This document shows, in pieces, positions 47,742 to 60,249 of a DNA stretch of 64,000 bases. The notes under the pieces are model-generated. The model was given only the letters and a program-made list of their open reading frames with translations. It did not search any database and was not told where the DNA came from. The stretch comes from Cantharellus purpuraceus (taxonomy: Eukaryota; Basidiomycota; Agaricomycetes; Cantharellales; Hydnaceae). Every line of letters starts with the position of its first letter. Position 1 is the stretch's first letter. Made by a program: the position numbers and the translations under genes. The stretch lies in NCBI GenBank assembly GCA_025174535.1, contig JALBUN010000001.1, positions 3,534,001 through 3,598,000 on the forward strand, written 5' to 3'.

Positions 47742-50266
47742 GTGGCGAAACCCAATTAGAGGCTGGACCGAGTGAGTTCTGCGGTTATTCTTGCGAAACT
47801 TTTGTTCAACTTAATATGTGCCAACTATGAAAGTTGCCTTCTATGCCTTACACAAAACTATGGACTTTGGCCAAACCTTTCGCCTTTGTCTCATGCTGGC
47901 TACACTTGTGCAGTTCGTTCATGGAGCGAAGAGCACACTTGTCTGCCCAAATACTGCTCGTATTGGTTTCTTTGGTTCGAATTACATCCCTGAACCATAG
48001 TAAGCCTGGTCCCCCGCCATATAAGTGAAACAGGAGAACGCTATTTTCCTGTTTATCGGCACAAGCCTTGCTCACCTTTAAAGAGACATTTGAGGGTTTT
48101 GCACTGGATGTTTGATCGATGAGCATCAAAGCAAAGTGACAAAAGAGTTAGGCTCGTTGAGGCCACTAAACAATACTACCCATCTCTTTGCAAGACACAT
48201 CGCTATCGCAAAGGCATCCTTGACTACGAGGTATCCTAGTGAAAGAAATTATATCGAGTTTGGTCAATGCATAACAGTGCAACGTTGCGTCTGGTTGCGA
48301 TTGATGACGGCTACATTACAAAATTTACCGATGGATGAGAACGCGCTGATGTTCCTTGAGATACCGTGCAACGGAAGGAGCAACTCTTAGGTCCACATAC
48401 TATTACTGTACATCCCTAGACAAGAGATTCCAACAGTAGCATGGCGATAGTCTTCACCATGTAGCAAAGCGGCGACTTACGACGATGGTGACAGCGGCTA
48501 TACTTCGACATCGACATCACCGAAAGCTGCGGCGCGTTTTACTCCACAAGATTGTCTCCTGACAGTAACATGCATCCTCTGACAGGCAACCAGTGTGAAG
48601 ATCCGAGAGAACTCCATAAGAAGACAGTAATGGGATATAATATTCCATTATAAGAAGTCCGATATTCCAGAAGCTGATGGAGACTGTCAGTGACGTCAAA
48701 ACTTCTCAAGCCCAAGAGTAGCGCCGCATGATCCACCGTCAAGTTCGTTCTTCAATTGCAAAACTTAGCCCCGTCCTCGTTAAAGAATAACGAGGGGGAG
48801 GGTTCTGTCGAAGTTAGCTGTAAGCTGCGCAATCTAATAGCACCTTGCGAACCCGTTTCCTATTCCGATCGAATCCAGTAATATGCTCATTGCAACGATT
48901 CAATATTAAGCTGTCTTGCCAAAAACAGAGTAGCTCGCCATCTTTGAAGACTATCGAGTGCGGATGTGATAATCGGTGAGGTGACGAAGGAAAGCTGAAC
49001 TACTGGACATAGTGGATGAAGCACAAACAAAAATATAAATCTATATATTTATTGTGGGCAAGATTGGCACACAGACATGAACTGAAGAGAACGCGGACAA
49101 AAGATTTTGTCCGAATCAGTTATCTCGCCTGCTTCTCCCCTGTTTTCCCGCAGCACCCATATATCCTTTTGCATCATTACTTGTCTCTTCGCTGATGCCC
49201 ACGTATTTTCTCATTAAGCGTTGTGGTGAGTGGTGAGGCTTATTATTTAACGTAATTTTCGTTTCTTTCACTCAATACACCTGTACTTAAAGATTTTATT
49301 TTATTTGTTTTCTTTTTACTGAACTAGACGTATCAACGCATCGCTTATTCTTATACGACGGGAGCCGATGGCGCACTGCGCCGCGACGCGATTGGAAATC
49401 AGTCCCCAGAGCTTGGGCAATGCTCAATATACGTGATCGAGACTAATATACATCATGCCTAAAGAGCTTTAATTGGATGTTGTCTTTGCATAGAATACAA
49501 AATTTTCATCGTCAAGCCGTTCTTCACGTGTCACGAACCCTGACCGGCGTCATTGAATTTACCAAATCGGCGCTTTACGTTGAGGCCCCACCGTAGGAGT
49601 ACCTGAACTCGCCTGTTACAGGTACGCGATCGTGAGCTGTGGAGACATATGACAAGATGGTGCCAATCCTGATGCAGATGACTAGCCAGTCATCTATCCG
49701 TGATACGTTGTCTGTTATCAAAGAGGAAAGCGCGGCTGCGTGGTTTCCTGATTTTCAGTCTTAGGACTGAGACTCGAAGGCCACAATTTGATTTCATGTA
49801 GTAGGTTATAGACTAACAGCAATTGGAGTTGTAACAAATAATTGATCAATTGGTAGGAGGGGTATCGTTGTGCCCTGCCACCAGCCAGTAGCATCAACAA
49901 AGTTGAATCTCCGCTACTAGTCCGTGCATTCTTTGTCCTGGTGTTAGTTGCCCGCAATTAGACAGCACAATATCGTGCTGTATAACGACGTGAAAGTTGT
50001 TATCGGCGCCGAATGCTGCATAAGTTCATGATAGCAGAAGCGGGTACTTTTCAATGACATTCCATGTTGGTCACAGATATCCACGAAGAAGCGACCTTGA
50101 TGTCACACTGATTTCGATCTCTGCCGCTCTGAGGCTGTGAGTTCAGGGAGACAGGGTTTGCACCACTTATCAACGAAAACCAACTAGTCTGACACAGGGT
50201 CATCCTCCTCCAAGCTCCTCAGAGTCTCAGAGTCTTAGGGAGCATCTGAGCCGATACAGCACGATC
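47742..50266. other. Intergenic, no supported gene
   Basis: Short open frames only (longest about 90 codons near 47850-48390) with no recognisable domain. AT-rich around 49020-49050 and 49240-49330. It includes the promoter of the arrestin-like gene at its right end, where CTCAGAGTCT and CCTCCTCCAAGCTCC runs precede the ATG. Confidence 0.55.
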
Positions 50267-53009
50267 ATGGCCTTTCGCACATTCGCTCACAAAAACACCT
50301 TCCAGTACGAGGACATGGCGTCCGGTTCCAGTCACACATCCAACCTAAGGACACCTTCACCTGTTGAAACTGCAATATCTTCGTCATCGATATCCAGTCT
50401 GCCGTCAACTGCAGTACCGTCTTATGATCTTCAGCACACTGTCCACGTTATTACACGCTCCGGAGAGCCTTCGCTTTCGCTGCAGCTGCTATCTCGTGCA
50501 CCCTACGCGAGTAGTACCCCCGTTTTTCACGCAGGAGATATCATTAAGGGCGATGTTATGCTATGGGTACCATCAAACGAAGCACAAAATATATCGATGG
50601 TTGAAATAGAGGCAAGTGTTGCTTTATTTCACCTACGTTGAAATAACCCCTTGAGTACCTTCTTCCAAGTGCTTCATTGATAACTTATTTTGTTCTATTT
50701 TAGCTTCGAGGCGTTACTTCCGTAGCAGGGACCTCACCACCTCATGGCTTTCTCTCAGTACGATCAACCCTCTGGTCCGACACTCCGGGTTACGATATGT
50801 CTCGAACGAACAGTGGGGAACTGACAAGAAAAGAAAGCACAGGACATTCCGGGGATATTCAGCCTTCCTCTACCTCGCAGAGACAACGTCGTTCTCCGAC
50901 CAAGATACCTTACAATCCATTTCGCGCTGCCTTTCATTCCATTGCACGATCAATGGAATGCCGTAAAGATGCAACTGCCCCTTCCCACATAACTCCACCT
51001 CCACAACTCAACATTCTTCGGAACCGACTCGAGGCGTCCCGCCCCCATGTTTGGCCCTTCAAACTTTCACTTCCCAAGTTTATAGTATCCAGGGAACAAA
51101 CGACTAGCGCAGCTCTGGATTCTGCCTCATTGTTAGCTCCGGAAGGTCAATATTCGAGGTTTCACCCCGATGTTTTGCCGGGTGAGTCTACTGAAGCAGA
51201 GGGAGATAAAGGTGGTATCCGAACAGAGACAGTGGGCTATGGGGTCGGTTGGAATGAAGGTGATGGAGGTGGAAGCTCTCGCCGTTATAAAGATAAGACA
51301 GCGAAAAGTGAATGGTGGAATGCACCTCTAGAGCCTAGTTTGATTAGGATGCCTCAGCCGGAAGACAAAACAGGTGAGCAATCCACATTCGAATCTTCTT
51401 CTCCCCTTCACCTGTCTTTCCACAGATTCCTCGCGATCTGTCGCAGAGTCCGCTGTGCTGCCCGTGGACGACAAGCTTGTTTTTAGGCTCCCGCCGTCTT
51501 CCGAGTGCACGGGAGTTGCATGCCTTGAATATACAATCGTTGTTACTGTGCATAGGCGAGGTGCGCTAAAGGAGAATTGGAGGTAAGTCCGTGCGACGCT
51601 TTTCCATAGCAATTCCATCTTTGTGGGATGTGCCCAATAACCTTTACCCTCTCATACTCCTGGTGCCCCAAAATTCTGCCAATAGGCATCTGGCGTTCAA
51701 CACTCTTTCTCATCACTCATTATTTCCCTTCTCCATTGCCATGCGCTGATATTATTCCCATCTGCCCTGTCTCCAGGCTTCAAAAAAGGTTTCATGTACC
51801 ACACCACTCGTACGCCGAGCAGAGTAAGGGACTACCCTCTCGCGCGGTCCATCAACCAGTGGTTGCCTCTCAATTACCAGATCCTTTGGAGAATCCACAC
51901 GGCTGGAATCTCATGCCGGAGGTCGTATTACACCTGCAGCCCAAACCATTATCGTCATCGAAAGGGGCTATAGAGAATTTCTTTTCAAAGGAGTTCGTAC
52001 TCAAGGCGAGAATCTTTAATAGTCACACCGCTTTTGGACTTAGAGTTAATTTTATTACTTGACTTTAGTTGGCACTCTCCAGGCCAGTGCGTTGATGTCA
52101 ATTTGGAGTTCACAAATAATTGATCACTGACGTTTTTCTTACGTTTTTCTCTCTTTCCATAATCATTACCTCGATCTCCGTTCACCAATTGGTGCAGCTT
52201 TGTTACTCCGGTGGCACTACTATCCCATTTCGTATTACCGTTTCCATCCCCCACCCGTACCACTCACCCTCCCAGAACACACTGCGAGTCTCAAGACGCA
52301 GAAAATTCACTGTATCTTCCCCATTGGCATCCCATACGGCGCGTTTTTCGCCATCTTTAGCCCTTAGTGTCGCTCCGATATTCCACAAGTCACGCTCAAC
52401 TGCATCGCTAAGATCCAAAGTTATACTTTCCCATGTCACTGAACGAGTTCCAGTTCCATCTCGCCGCCCAGTGACAGCTAGCCACAGGTTGCAGGAAGAG
52501 TCTGACCGGTCACTCGTACCCTCTACATCTGCGATCGCCTCGTCAGTCAGGCTTGTCCGGGCAATTCACGTAGGCCGTGACGCGAATGACGACAGAGGCA
52601 TCCGACGCGAAAGCGAAAGCTTTTTGCATACTATTTCTACGGCAGTCATATTTGACGATGACCAAACCGTGCGGAACCGCGACGCCATAGGGAGCGGTGG
52701 AGAGACTGAGTTCAAAGGATGGAAGTCTGAACAAGGACGACTAGTGAGGACTTTTGTTGGTGAGATACCCCTGAAGGGCGATATAAAGCCATCGTTCGTT
52801 TTCCCGCATTTTGTATTGAAGGTACGAATTCCGTCCCTTTCAATACTTTTCCCTCAAATTTTCATTCATTTTATGGATTGTAGTACGCAGTGGTCCTCTA
52901 TCCATTTGAGGCTTGTGGTTTCATACCTTCGTCACGCGAGCCTTTATGGAGCGAACCAGTCACCATCACCGCTCGCCCACCCGGCAAGAGCTGGACCTAC
53001 GTTGGCTAG
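50267..53009 (+). CDS. Arrestin-like (alpha-arrestin N-terminal domain) protein
   Basis: Seven exons: 50267-50611, 50704-51373, 51426-51582, 51777-52005, 52069-52086, 52198-52821, 52884-53009; 722 residues. The first exon carries an arrestin-type strand pattern (LQHTVHVITRSGEPSLSLQLLSR ... VFHAGDIIKGDVMLWVP) that continues across the intron as ISMVEIELRGVTSV. Later blocks LDNP-like HGWNLMPEVVLHL, LALSRPLCYSGGTTIPFRITV and HFVLKYAVVLYPFEACGF fit the second sandwich. Fungal alpha-arrestins act as adaptors bringing HECT ubiquitin ligases to plasma-membrane transporters; I see no clear PPxY motif, so a ligase partner is unproven. Two introns start with GC (50612, and probably 52006), and one exon has only 18 bases. 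The long middle (residues about 130-380) is Ser/Pro-rich and probably disordered. Confidence 0.8.
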
Positions 53010-53860
53010 TGATAATACCCAAATGATATGCGATATTGGGAGATCTACGCTAGATGCACTGCTCCATCAAAGCTATGAATAACAGACGTGTTGCTTGTGG
53101 TGGGGGCGCCTGTGCGGATAGGAATTGGTTCTAGAGCGGTCACTGTGGGAAGAGAGGAGAGTCATCTTTTGAATATTTTTATATCATCAAGCGTTTAGGC
53201 GACTATTTGTACTGTGAGTATTGGAGACATCGTGAGGTTATGTGGTTCTTGTAAACGTAGTTCGGATGCCCCTGACAGCTCGATGTTGTTTTCGCGTGGC
53301 ATGAGAAATGAAGCTAAAAATATGATGAGAGGCATGCGTGACTCTCCATATCGTCGGTCGTGAACGAGATGGCTGGGAAGATTCGAGGTTCCATCAGGAG
53401 AGCCACTAGTGCTAGTGCGCGGCATCACCGATGCTGTGGTCGAGACCCAACAAATAGACTATCTGATTTGGGCTACTGTGTTGAGCGCACCACTGATGGT
53501 AGGGTATAGCTGTATACCCTCATCACCACCGTGAGAGCGTATAGTTCATTGTCAATAGCGCCCTATTGCAAGCGCACAGCGATTACAATCGCAATCCATC
53601 AAAGTTACAGTGCGGTAGTAACATAGACGGCGAGGTCGGAGTTTGTATCAACCCACAAATAAACCCACTGTTGCCACCTTCAAGTCGCTCATTTAACTCT
53701 CAGCAGAAAGCCAAACGGATCTGACATCTTACTCTATCTTAAAAGCGTAATTCACGACCGTCCTACTTCTGACTCGTAGTCAGTCCAACAACCGTGTGCC
53801 CTCCTCCAGCTCCTCCAACACGAACCTCGTCTTTGAAACCGACTCTGCAACTCAAATACC
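53010..53860. other. Intergenic, no supported gene
   Basis: No gene seen; holds the arrestin gene 3' UTR and the SH3-TBC promoter (CCTCCAGCTCCTCC just before the start). Confidence 0.6.
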
Positions 53861-56800
53861 ATGGATGCCTCAGACCTTACTCGGTGGACCAGATTCGCAG
53901 CGAAAGGTGGCATTGGAAAGTGCACGGCTCTCCAAGACTGCGTAGCTCAAGGAGTCGAGGATCTCATGTTCCTCAAGGTGTGTCGCCGCGTTCTTACTCA
54001 CCACCAGCAATCATGAACGCGATAGTTTTGCCAGGATGATGAGGTTGTGGTGCTCCTGCAGCTTCCTCAAGAGGACCAGTACTTGGTGAGTTCTTATTCC
54101 ATGCTTCGGGGCGTGTGCTGCGTCGTATGCTCTGTCAAGAGCTGGCACCACAATGCATTGCTCCATCCTGTCAAGCAACTTCTTCATTGTAATCCACGCA
54201 TTCTCACCGACTCTTCTTTGCTTCCGTATGGGTTTCATAGGGATATTGTGAAGGCGTTGTTGGTCGCTTCCATGGATCTGCAGTCCGTTTTCATGGCAAA
54301 CTCAAGAAGCCTGTCTTTGCAAAACGCCACTCCACCCCCGGGACATCTCCATCACGGCCTGTCTCCCTCTCACCACGTTCGCCCCCTCCTGGTTCCAGTC
54401 CCACAAGTGCGTCTAGCTCGAAACTTGTCGCACCACCGACCATGTCTCCTTTAGGCGACTCATTATCGGTTCCTTCGCCGTCGGATAGACGGGGAGCTAA
54501 TAAAATCTCCCCATCCACGCGTCTATCCGCCTCAATCTCAACACCTGCTTCACAAACCCGGCTAGCGCAGACTCACAATCGAACACCTTCAAATGCGTCA
54601 TCCACTTCACATTACAGTGCTCGTTCGCGGTCGCAATCGCGACCCCATGAATCTTCCCCTATACCTGCGCCAGCACACCTCCAGGCACATTCTCGGAAGG
54701 CTAGCACTGCATCGTCTCGTTCAACGTACTCCTTCGGGTCCCATCCTTCTAGTCGGGCTCCTTCACGCTCAGAGTCCATCATCGGTTCTAGCTCTGAGGA
54801 GACACATACGCAACATGTGTCGATACCTCCACCACTCCCAGCCACACAGGCTACCCCCGCCCTTACCGATGGTTCCTCTGCACATTCATCCTTCTTATTT
54901 TCCCCAACACCTGCGCAATCACTCTCATTTCCTCAGCCACCTCAGTCGGCGGGGAAAGCACCTGCAGCCTTATTTCAGGCAAGAAATCGCTCGGTTTCTG
55001 AAAAGCTTTTACGCCAGGACACTCTTGAGGGACGACGACAAAGTGATAGCGGAGACGCTCTCTTGCCTTCTAATCGTCTGCATGACGAGTGGGACCACGA
55101 CAATCAGGTCGCTGTAATGCAGGAGCATGCACAGTTGGATATACCCGCCACGGCGTTAAGCGAAACCAGTTTCAGGAGCGTCTCTGTGTATTCAGATGCG
55201 AGTGGGCGAGGAGAAGCGGATGAAGGACGAGGTGACAGCCATAAAGCAGGACATACGAAGAGCAGGGATTCTGTGGGAATTGTCCACCGCGGGATAGTAA
55301 ACGAGGATGAGGGTGACGAGGGTGGACGTCGCCAACTCCTCTCATCGAGTCCAGATGACCTGTCGGATGCTGGGTTTGGTATTGGCATGACACTGTTGAG
55401 GGAGGACGAAGATGACGAGAGCGAGTATGATGAACCGAGTCGTGACATGGAGGACGATGACACTGCGATCGGGCACATGGATGTAACCGAGCACGAGATT
55501 GAGAAGGTACAGACGATGAGGAAACTCAAAACGCTTCCCATGAGGGTCGTCAACCGTGGCAGTATCAGTGCAAGTCCAACTGAAAGCGAGACAGTGGAGG
55601 ACGATACAATAATCCCGACTCCCATCCAGGCGCATGTTGTTCCACCCGTTCACGATTCCTCTTCTTCAGACACGGCACTCCCTGCCTCTTACCAGCCACT
55701 TCATACTGCTGCCATCGTCCCTCCCCGTGCGCCATTCGCTACGCATACCCCCATGGGTAGCCGTACTTCTTCTTCTCTCGCACCAACAGAAGACGAGCAT
55801 TGGGAGTCGGATGCAGATATTTATGATGATTACCGATATTCTCGATATTCGACTTACTCTGGGTCGCCTGCGCAGCACAGTTCCAGACGCGCAAGCAGGG
55901 GGAGCACAAAGAGCGGGCGGTCAAGAGGGAGTGAACGACCACCACTTCCGGATGAGGAGGCGTGGAAAAGGAGTTTGGCAACTGCGGAAACTACTGAGGA
56001 AAATACAACGCGGCAGAGTCACAGTAGCGAGCATTCATCATTGAGCGAGAAGGCTCCCACAAGCACCGGTACCGATTATAGGCTAGTGTCATCAGCCACA
56101 ACGACTTTCAATCTCCCATCCACCCGAGGAGGCCTGGAAGCGATTTCACAGGTAAAAGATCAGGCAGATACCCCAGTCCTCGTAAAGTCTCGCACGCCAT
56201 CACCCGTGGAGGGCGTGACAACAAAGAGCTCAATACCCGCCACTCCCGGAACTGCATCCTTTGGTATTGGCCTGACTTCTCCCTTGACGAGGGCGTTCCG
56301 CAAAAGTGATGATTCTAAGTATTCGAGTGCTAGCGGAGTAATCGGTGATGAGGTAGACGAAGGACAGGAGCAGCATACAGATAGTTCTGAATTGTCTGCG
56401 CGACGTTTGCCTTCACCTGATGCCGAGGATCAAGCCTCGAGGTCAAGGTCTCCAGTGCTAGCATCCAGCATACGGGAAAAAATTGAAAGTGAGCGGCGCA
56501 CTATGAGTCCAAGTCCTAATCCGGAGGCCATTTCAAGATCTGCACGCTCTGCACATCTGAGCGTCATCACATCCCCGGTAGGCAAGGACAGCAATGTGGT
56601 CATCCTGAATGAGAGTCCTGTCAGCGATGAGTCCGGTATCTCGCGCCCCTTGTCTGTCGCTGACACTGACGGTATGCATCTTCGGGTTGGAACACCTCAG
56701 AGTTATCAAGGTTCTGCTCCTCCTTCTCCCCTTAACCCTGGGTTTCCTCCGTCACCGTCTAGTATGCTCACTTTCGCATCTACTGCGCCTCTGACCATTA

Positions 56801-59800
56801 CGAAAAGCCCTGTCGCGTCTCCTTCTACCCCTCGACAACCCATATCACCTCCTGCCATACCCTTTGTAGGAGTTCCTCCTCCCGGACGTCCGCCAGCGCA
56901 TATGCAGCAGTATACACAGCAACCATACCAACAGTCTCCGCCGCCAATAGCGCAGCAACAGCAGCAGCAGCAGCAGCAACAATGGTCTAGCTCAGGCGTG
57001 CCCCCTTCGGATTCCCTTTATTCCACGCTACGCTTAGCAGGCCAGCAACGAGCGAGTACTATTCATGGACGTACACAAATGGACCTTCTCACCGCTACAG
57101 GCCCTGTCCCTATCTCGTTTCTTTTACCCGGAATGTTGCCTCCACAAACGGCTGGGCTACAGCAAGGAAGTTTCGCGAGACCTCAGCCTGCGTCTCAGCC
57201 GGCTCCTTATGGGCAAGTAGTACGTCCGCCTGCTCAAGGTTCGGCACAAGGTCGAGCACCTGAGTTTCAGTCTGGTTCGCCACCACTGCAAAGTCAGGAT
57301 CATCTCCCTAGTCGCGATTCGCAGACATCCACTACTCAGTCGACTCGCCGGCCGATGACTGTCCCTGCTCCCCCTCCTGGATTGAAAAGTAACTTCGGCA
57401 ACATCCACCGTCCTATGTCGCCTGTGACATCAGTGACACCTCGCACGACAGCTTCCATTCAAGTCACGCATTCAGGAACCGACAGTGCCACGGCAATGTC
57501 AACGCCTGCGTCACCATTACCACGCGCCAACTTTTTCCCTCGAGTTGGCCAGACCAGACCACGTTCGAGGTCATTCTCTGGCTTCCATTCTGATATCACG
57601 GAAAAAGTATCTCAGACGCTTCGTAAGCGCAGGTAAGTTTCCTTTTTCCTAGAGTGATTATTGCCATGAACTTGCCATGACAGCCAGGAGGAAGGTAGTC
57701 GGCCGTTCCATGCATCTACCATCAAACCTAGATCGATGTCACCCACTCCGAGAATGTCGACAACTCAGTTGCAACCGGCTACTTCATCTTTGCTCTCGGC
57801 ACAGGGGAAGGGAAGTCAGGTTTCCCGACCGTCGCATGGTTCCTCGCCCTTGTCACTGCCCCCGACCACTGGCGAGTCGCTTACTGCCCCCCAAAGGTCT
57901 CCCCTCGCATTCCACCCACCTGTGTCTGCCACCTTACCTTCTCGTGCCGTGCCTGTCCCCACGAAAGGACCAGATGCCTCGGAAGCCCAGCCAAGACGAG
58001 GCAACCTTCGCAAGACGTCATCGCATCTCTCGTTGCGATCCACACCACCTACATCGACACCGTCAGCGTTGCCTTCGTTGGTAGCGTTGCCTCCACAACG
58101 ACGTAATTCTGGACAATCTGCGATATCTGGCCAAGCGTTTGATGAGGATCAGTCACCGCTGAAGCCGCCTTCCCCTTTCAAACCATCCTACCCACGACAT
58201 TCACAGGAGAGCGACCGTACTCAGATCTCTGTCAGTCAATCCGAGAAGGCTTCCTCTACGCTGCATAATAGTAGTTCCCCATCCCCATCACCATTAATCA
58301 GAAATGGCTCTCTTCGATCCAAGTTGTCAATGTCGGCTCTCAAATCGAAAGGAACTGCTCGGAGCTTTCGCGATGGCGGTGTTTCTGAGACGTCGACGAG
58401 CATTACAAATCCCACCAGCCCTGCAGATGAAGAGACGGTACAGATCAAGGACCTGGAATTTGAGCTTATTCGGCCGGCCATCCCACACATGTATGCCGAC
58501 CACCGGAGTGACGAAAGCGCAGATTCGAGAGATGTCATGTCCATCCGGACCACAGATTTGCGTCGAGACTCTTCCAGTGTACGTTCGGAAGCGCTCAGCC
58601 CAGAGGCAGTATCGCCCTCTACTGATCGACGTGTCTTTGGCCCCATGAATTCGTCCAGTGACTCATTCTCAAAGAAGAGCCGAGGAGCCGAGGCAAACAT
58701 ATCTGTTCAGGCGCATCGGGACAGGGAGTTGAAGTGGATGTCAACTATTAACTCGAGTGATCCGGCGCATGCCAAAAAGAGTAAGAAGATCAAAAAGTTA
58801 CTCACGGAAGGGGTGCCTTCGAGCGTGCGATACCTTGTCTGGGCCCACATCTCTTACAGTGCTTCGAAGAAAATGCCGAACGTATACACACAACTAAGTA
58901 AGCGCCGACCGGTGATGGCCCAGGACATCGAACGGGATGTGGAGAAGTACGATCCAGCTCTTTAACGACGTCGCTATGCCGCCCTTGCTGACTTGACTTC
59001 CACATAGGTCTTTCCCCGATCATCCGCATCTTCGGGATCCAAAAGGACCTCTTGTCGCTGTCCTATTTGCATACATCGCGATGGTCCCAGACTTGCGTTA
59101 TCACCGAGGTGATGCATAATGTTCATGTTCAAAACGCTTTTGTTGACAGTAATCTCTTCAGGGCTTGCAATCATCGCTGGCCATCTGCTCTTACAGTCTC
59201 CGGAGGAGGATGCGTTTTGGACTTTTCTAGCTATGATGGATAGTTACCTTCGGCCTTACTTTATGCCTGCTTCACCTCAGTTGGACATCGATACAAACCT
59301 TTTCGTGAAGACAATGGAGACCACGGACTCACAGCTTGCGACTCGGGTGTTTGCTCAGTTGAATGTGCGGCCTATAGAGTTGTGTGGAGTGTGGTGAGTA
59401 GCTCGTAATGCAAGCACGCATTTGTATTGAATCATACCGCTAAAAGGTTCTCTTCTGTATTCGCCGGAACTCTGCCACTTGAGCATTTACATCGCGTGTG
59501 GGACCTATTCCTCTATGAAGGTGGAGTATAACAACCTCTAGACTTTGCCAACCTTTATCTGATTTTTTTCTATCCAGGCGTCCCATTATTGTTCCGTGTT
59601 GGAGTTACAATTCTTTCCCTTTGTCGACGGTATCTCCTGGAAGGCCCCAAGGGCCCTGCTCCCTCTTACACGGCTTACCTGTTACGGCCTCCACCTGAAA
59701 TCCTTCCGTCGGATCCGGAGCAATTTATTGCCCAAATACTCGCAGTCAAGCTCAAGGATGATGACATTCGCAAGTCTCGTGTTAAGATGGAAGCAGCAGC

Positions 59801-59882
59801 GAAGCAACATCGTCTCCCCCGAAATTCAGTCACGCAGCCCAGCCATCCCCACCTACAAAGCGTGCGAGCACGAGTGCCTTAA
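53861..59882 (+). CDS. SH3 and TBC (RabGAP-type) domain protein
   Basis: Eight exons: 53861-53977, 54035-54085, 54241-57632, 57684-58946, 59008-59108, 59162-59393, 59447-59520, 59578-59882; 1844 residues. Residues about 18-80 form an SH3 domain (ALQDCVAQGVEDLMFLKDDEVVVLLQL ... EGVVGRFHGSAVRF). A Ser/Pro-rich, probably disordered stretch of some 1400 residues follows, with an 11-residue Gln run near 56956. The C-terminal TBC domain begins KLLTEGVPSSVRYLVWAHI and continues SFPDHPHLRDPKGPLVAVLFAYIAM, GHLLLQSPEEDAFWTFLAMM, TRVFAQLNVRPIELCGVWFSSVF and RVWDLFLYEGVPLLFRV. TBC domains stimulate GTP hydrolysis by Rabs with an Arg finger (IxxDxxR) and a Gln finger (YxQ); here these read IERDVEK and YHR, so catalysis is doubtful. 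It may bind a Rab and an SH3 ligand as a scaffold. Confidence 0.88.
56952..56983 (+). repeat. CAG/CAA run coding a polyglutamine tract
   Basis: About eleven CAG or CAA codons inside the disordered middle of the SH3-TBC protein. Confidence 0.9.
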
Positions 59883-60249
59883 AAAAATCAAAGTATTGTC
59901 TGATATATCTTACCTTAAAATCCCCGTCTACATATTCAAACTAACCTTCACGTGCCATTCATGCCTATTCCATTCACCATTTAGGATTACCATACTTATT
60001 GCTGGCATCGAAACCGCTTCGAAGGCGGTCTATTCTTGTTTTTCGCTTCATCATCCTCGCTACTGCTATCCTGTTACACGTGTATCTTATCGCATGTCTG
60101 GTCTGTTAAACTCATGTGTTCATTCTACATATTCTTTTCAAGGTAATATCACGTGAAACGTATATGAAGCATTGATCCTTGCCATCCTCAAATATTCATG
60201 GTCTCGTTCCCGACTCTCATTGACTTGCTACAAACTCCTCTACTCTAAT

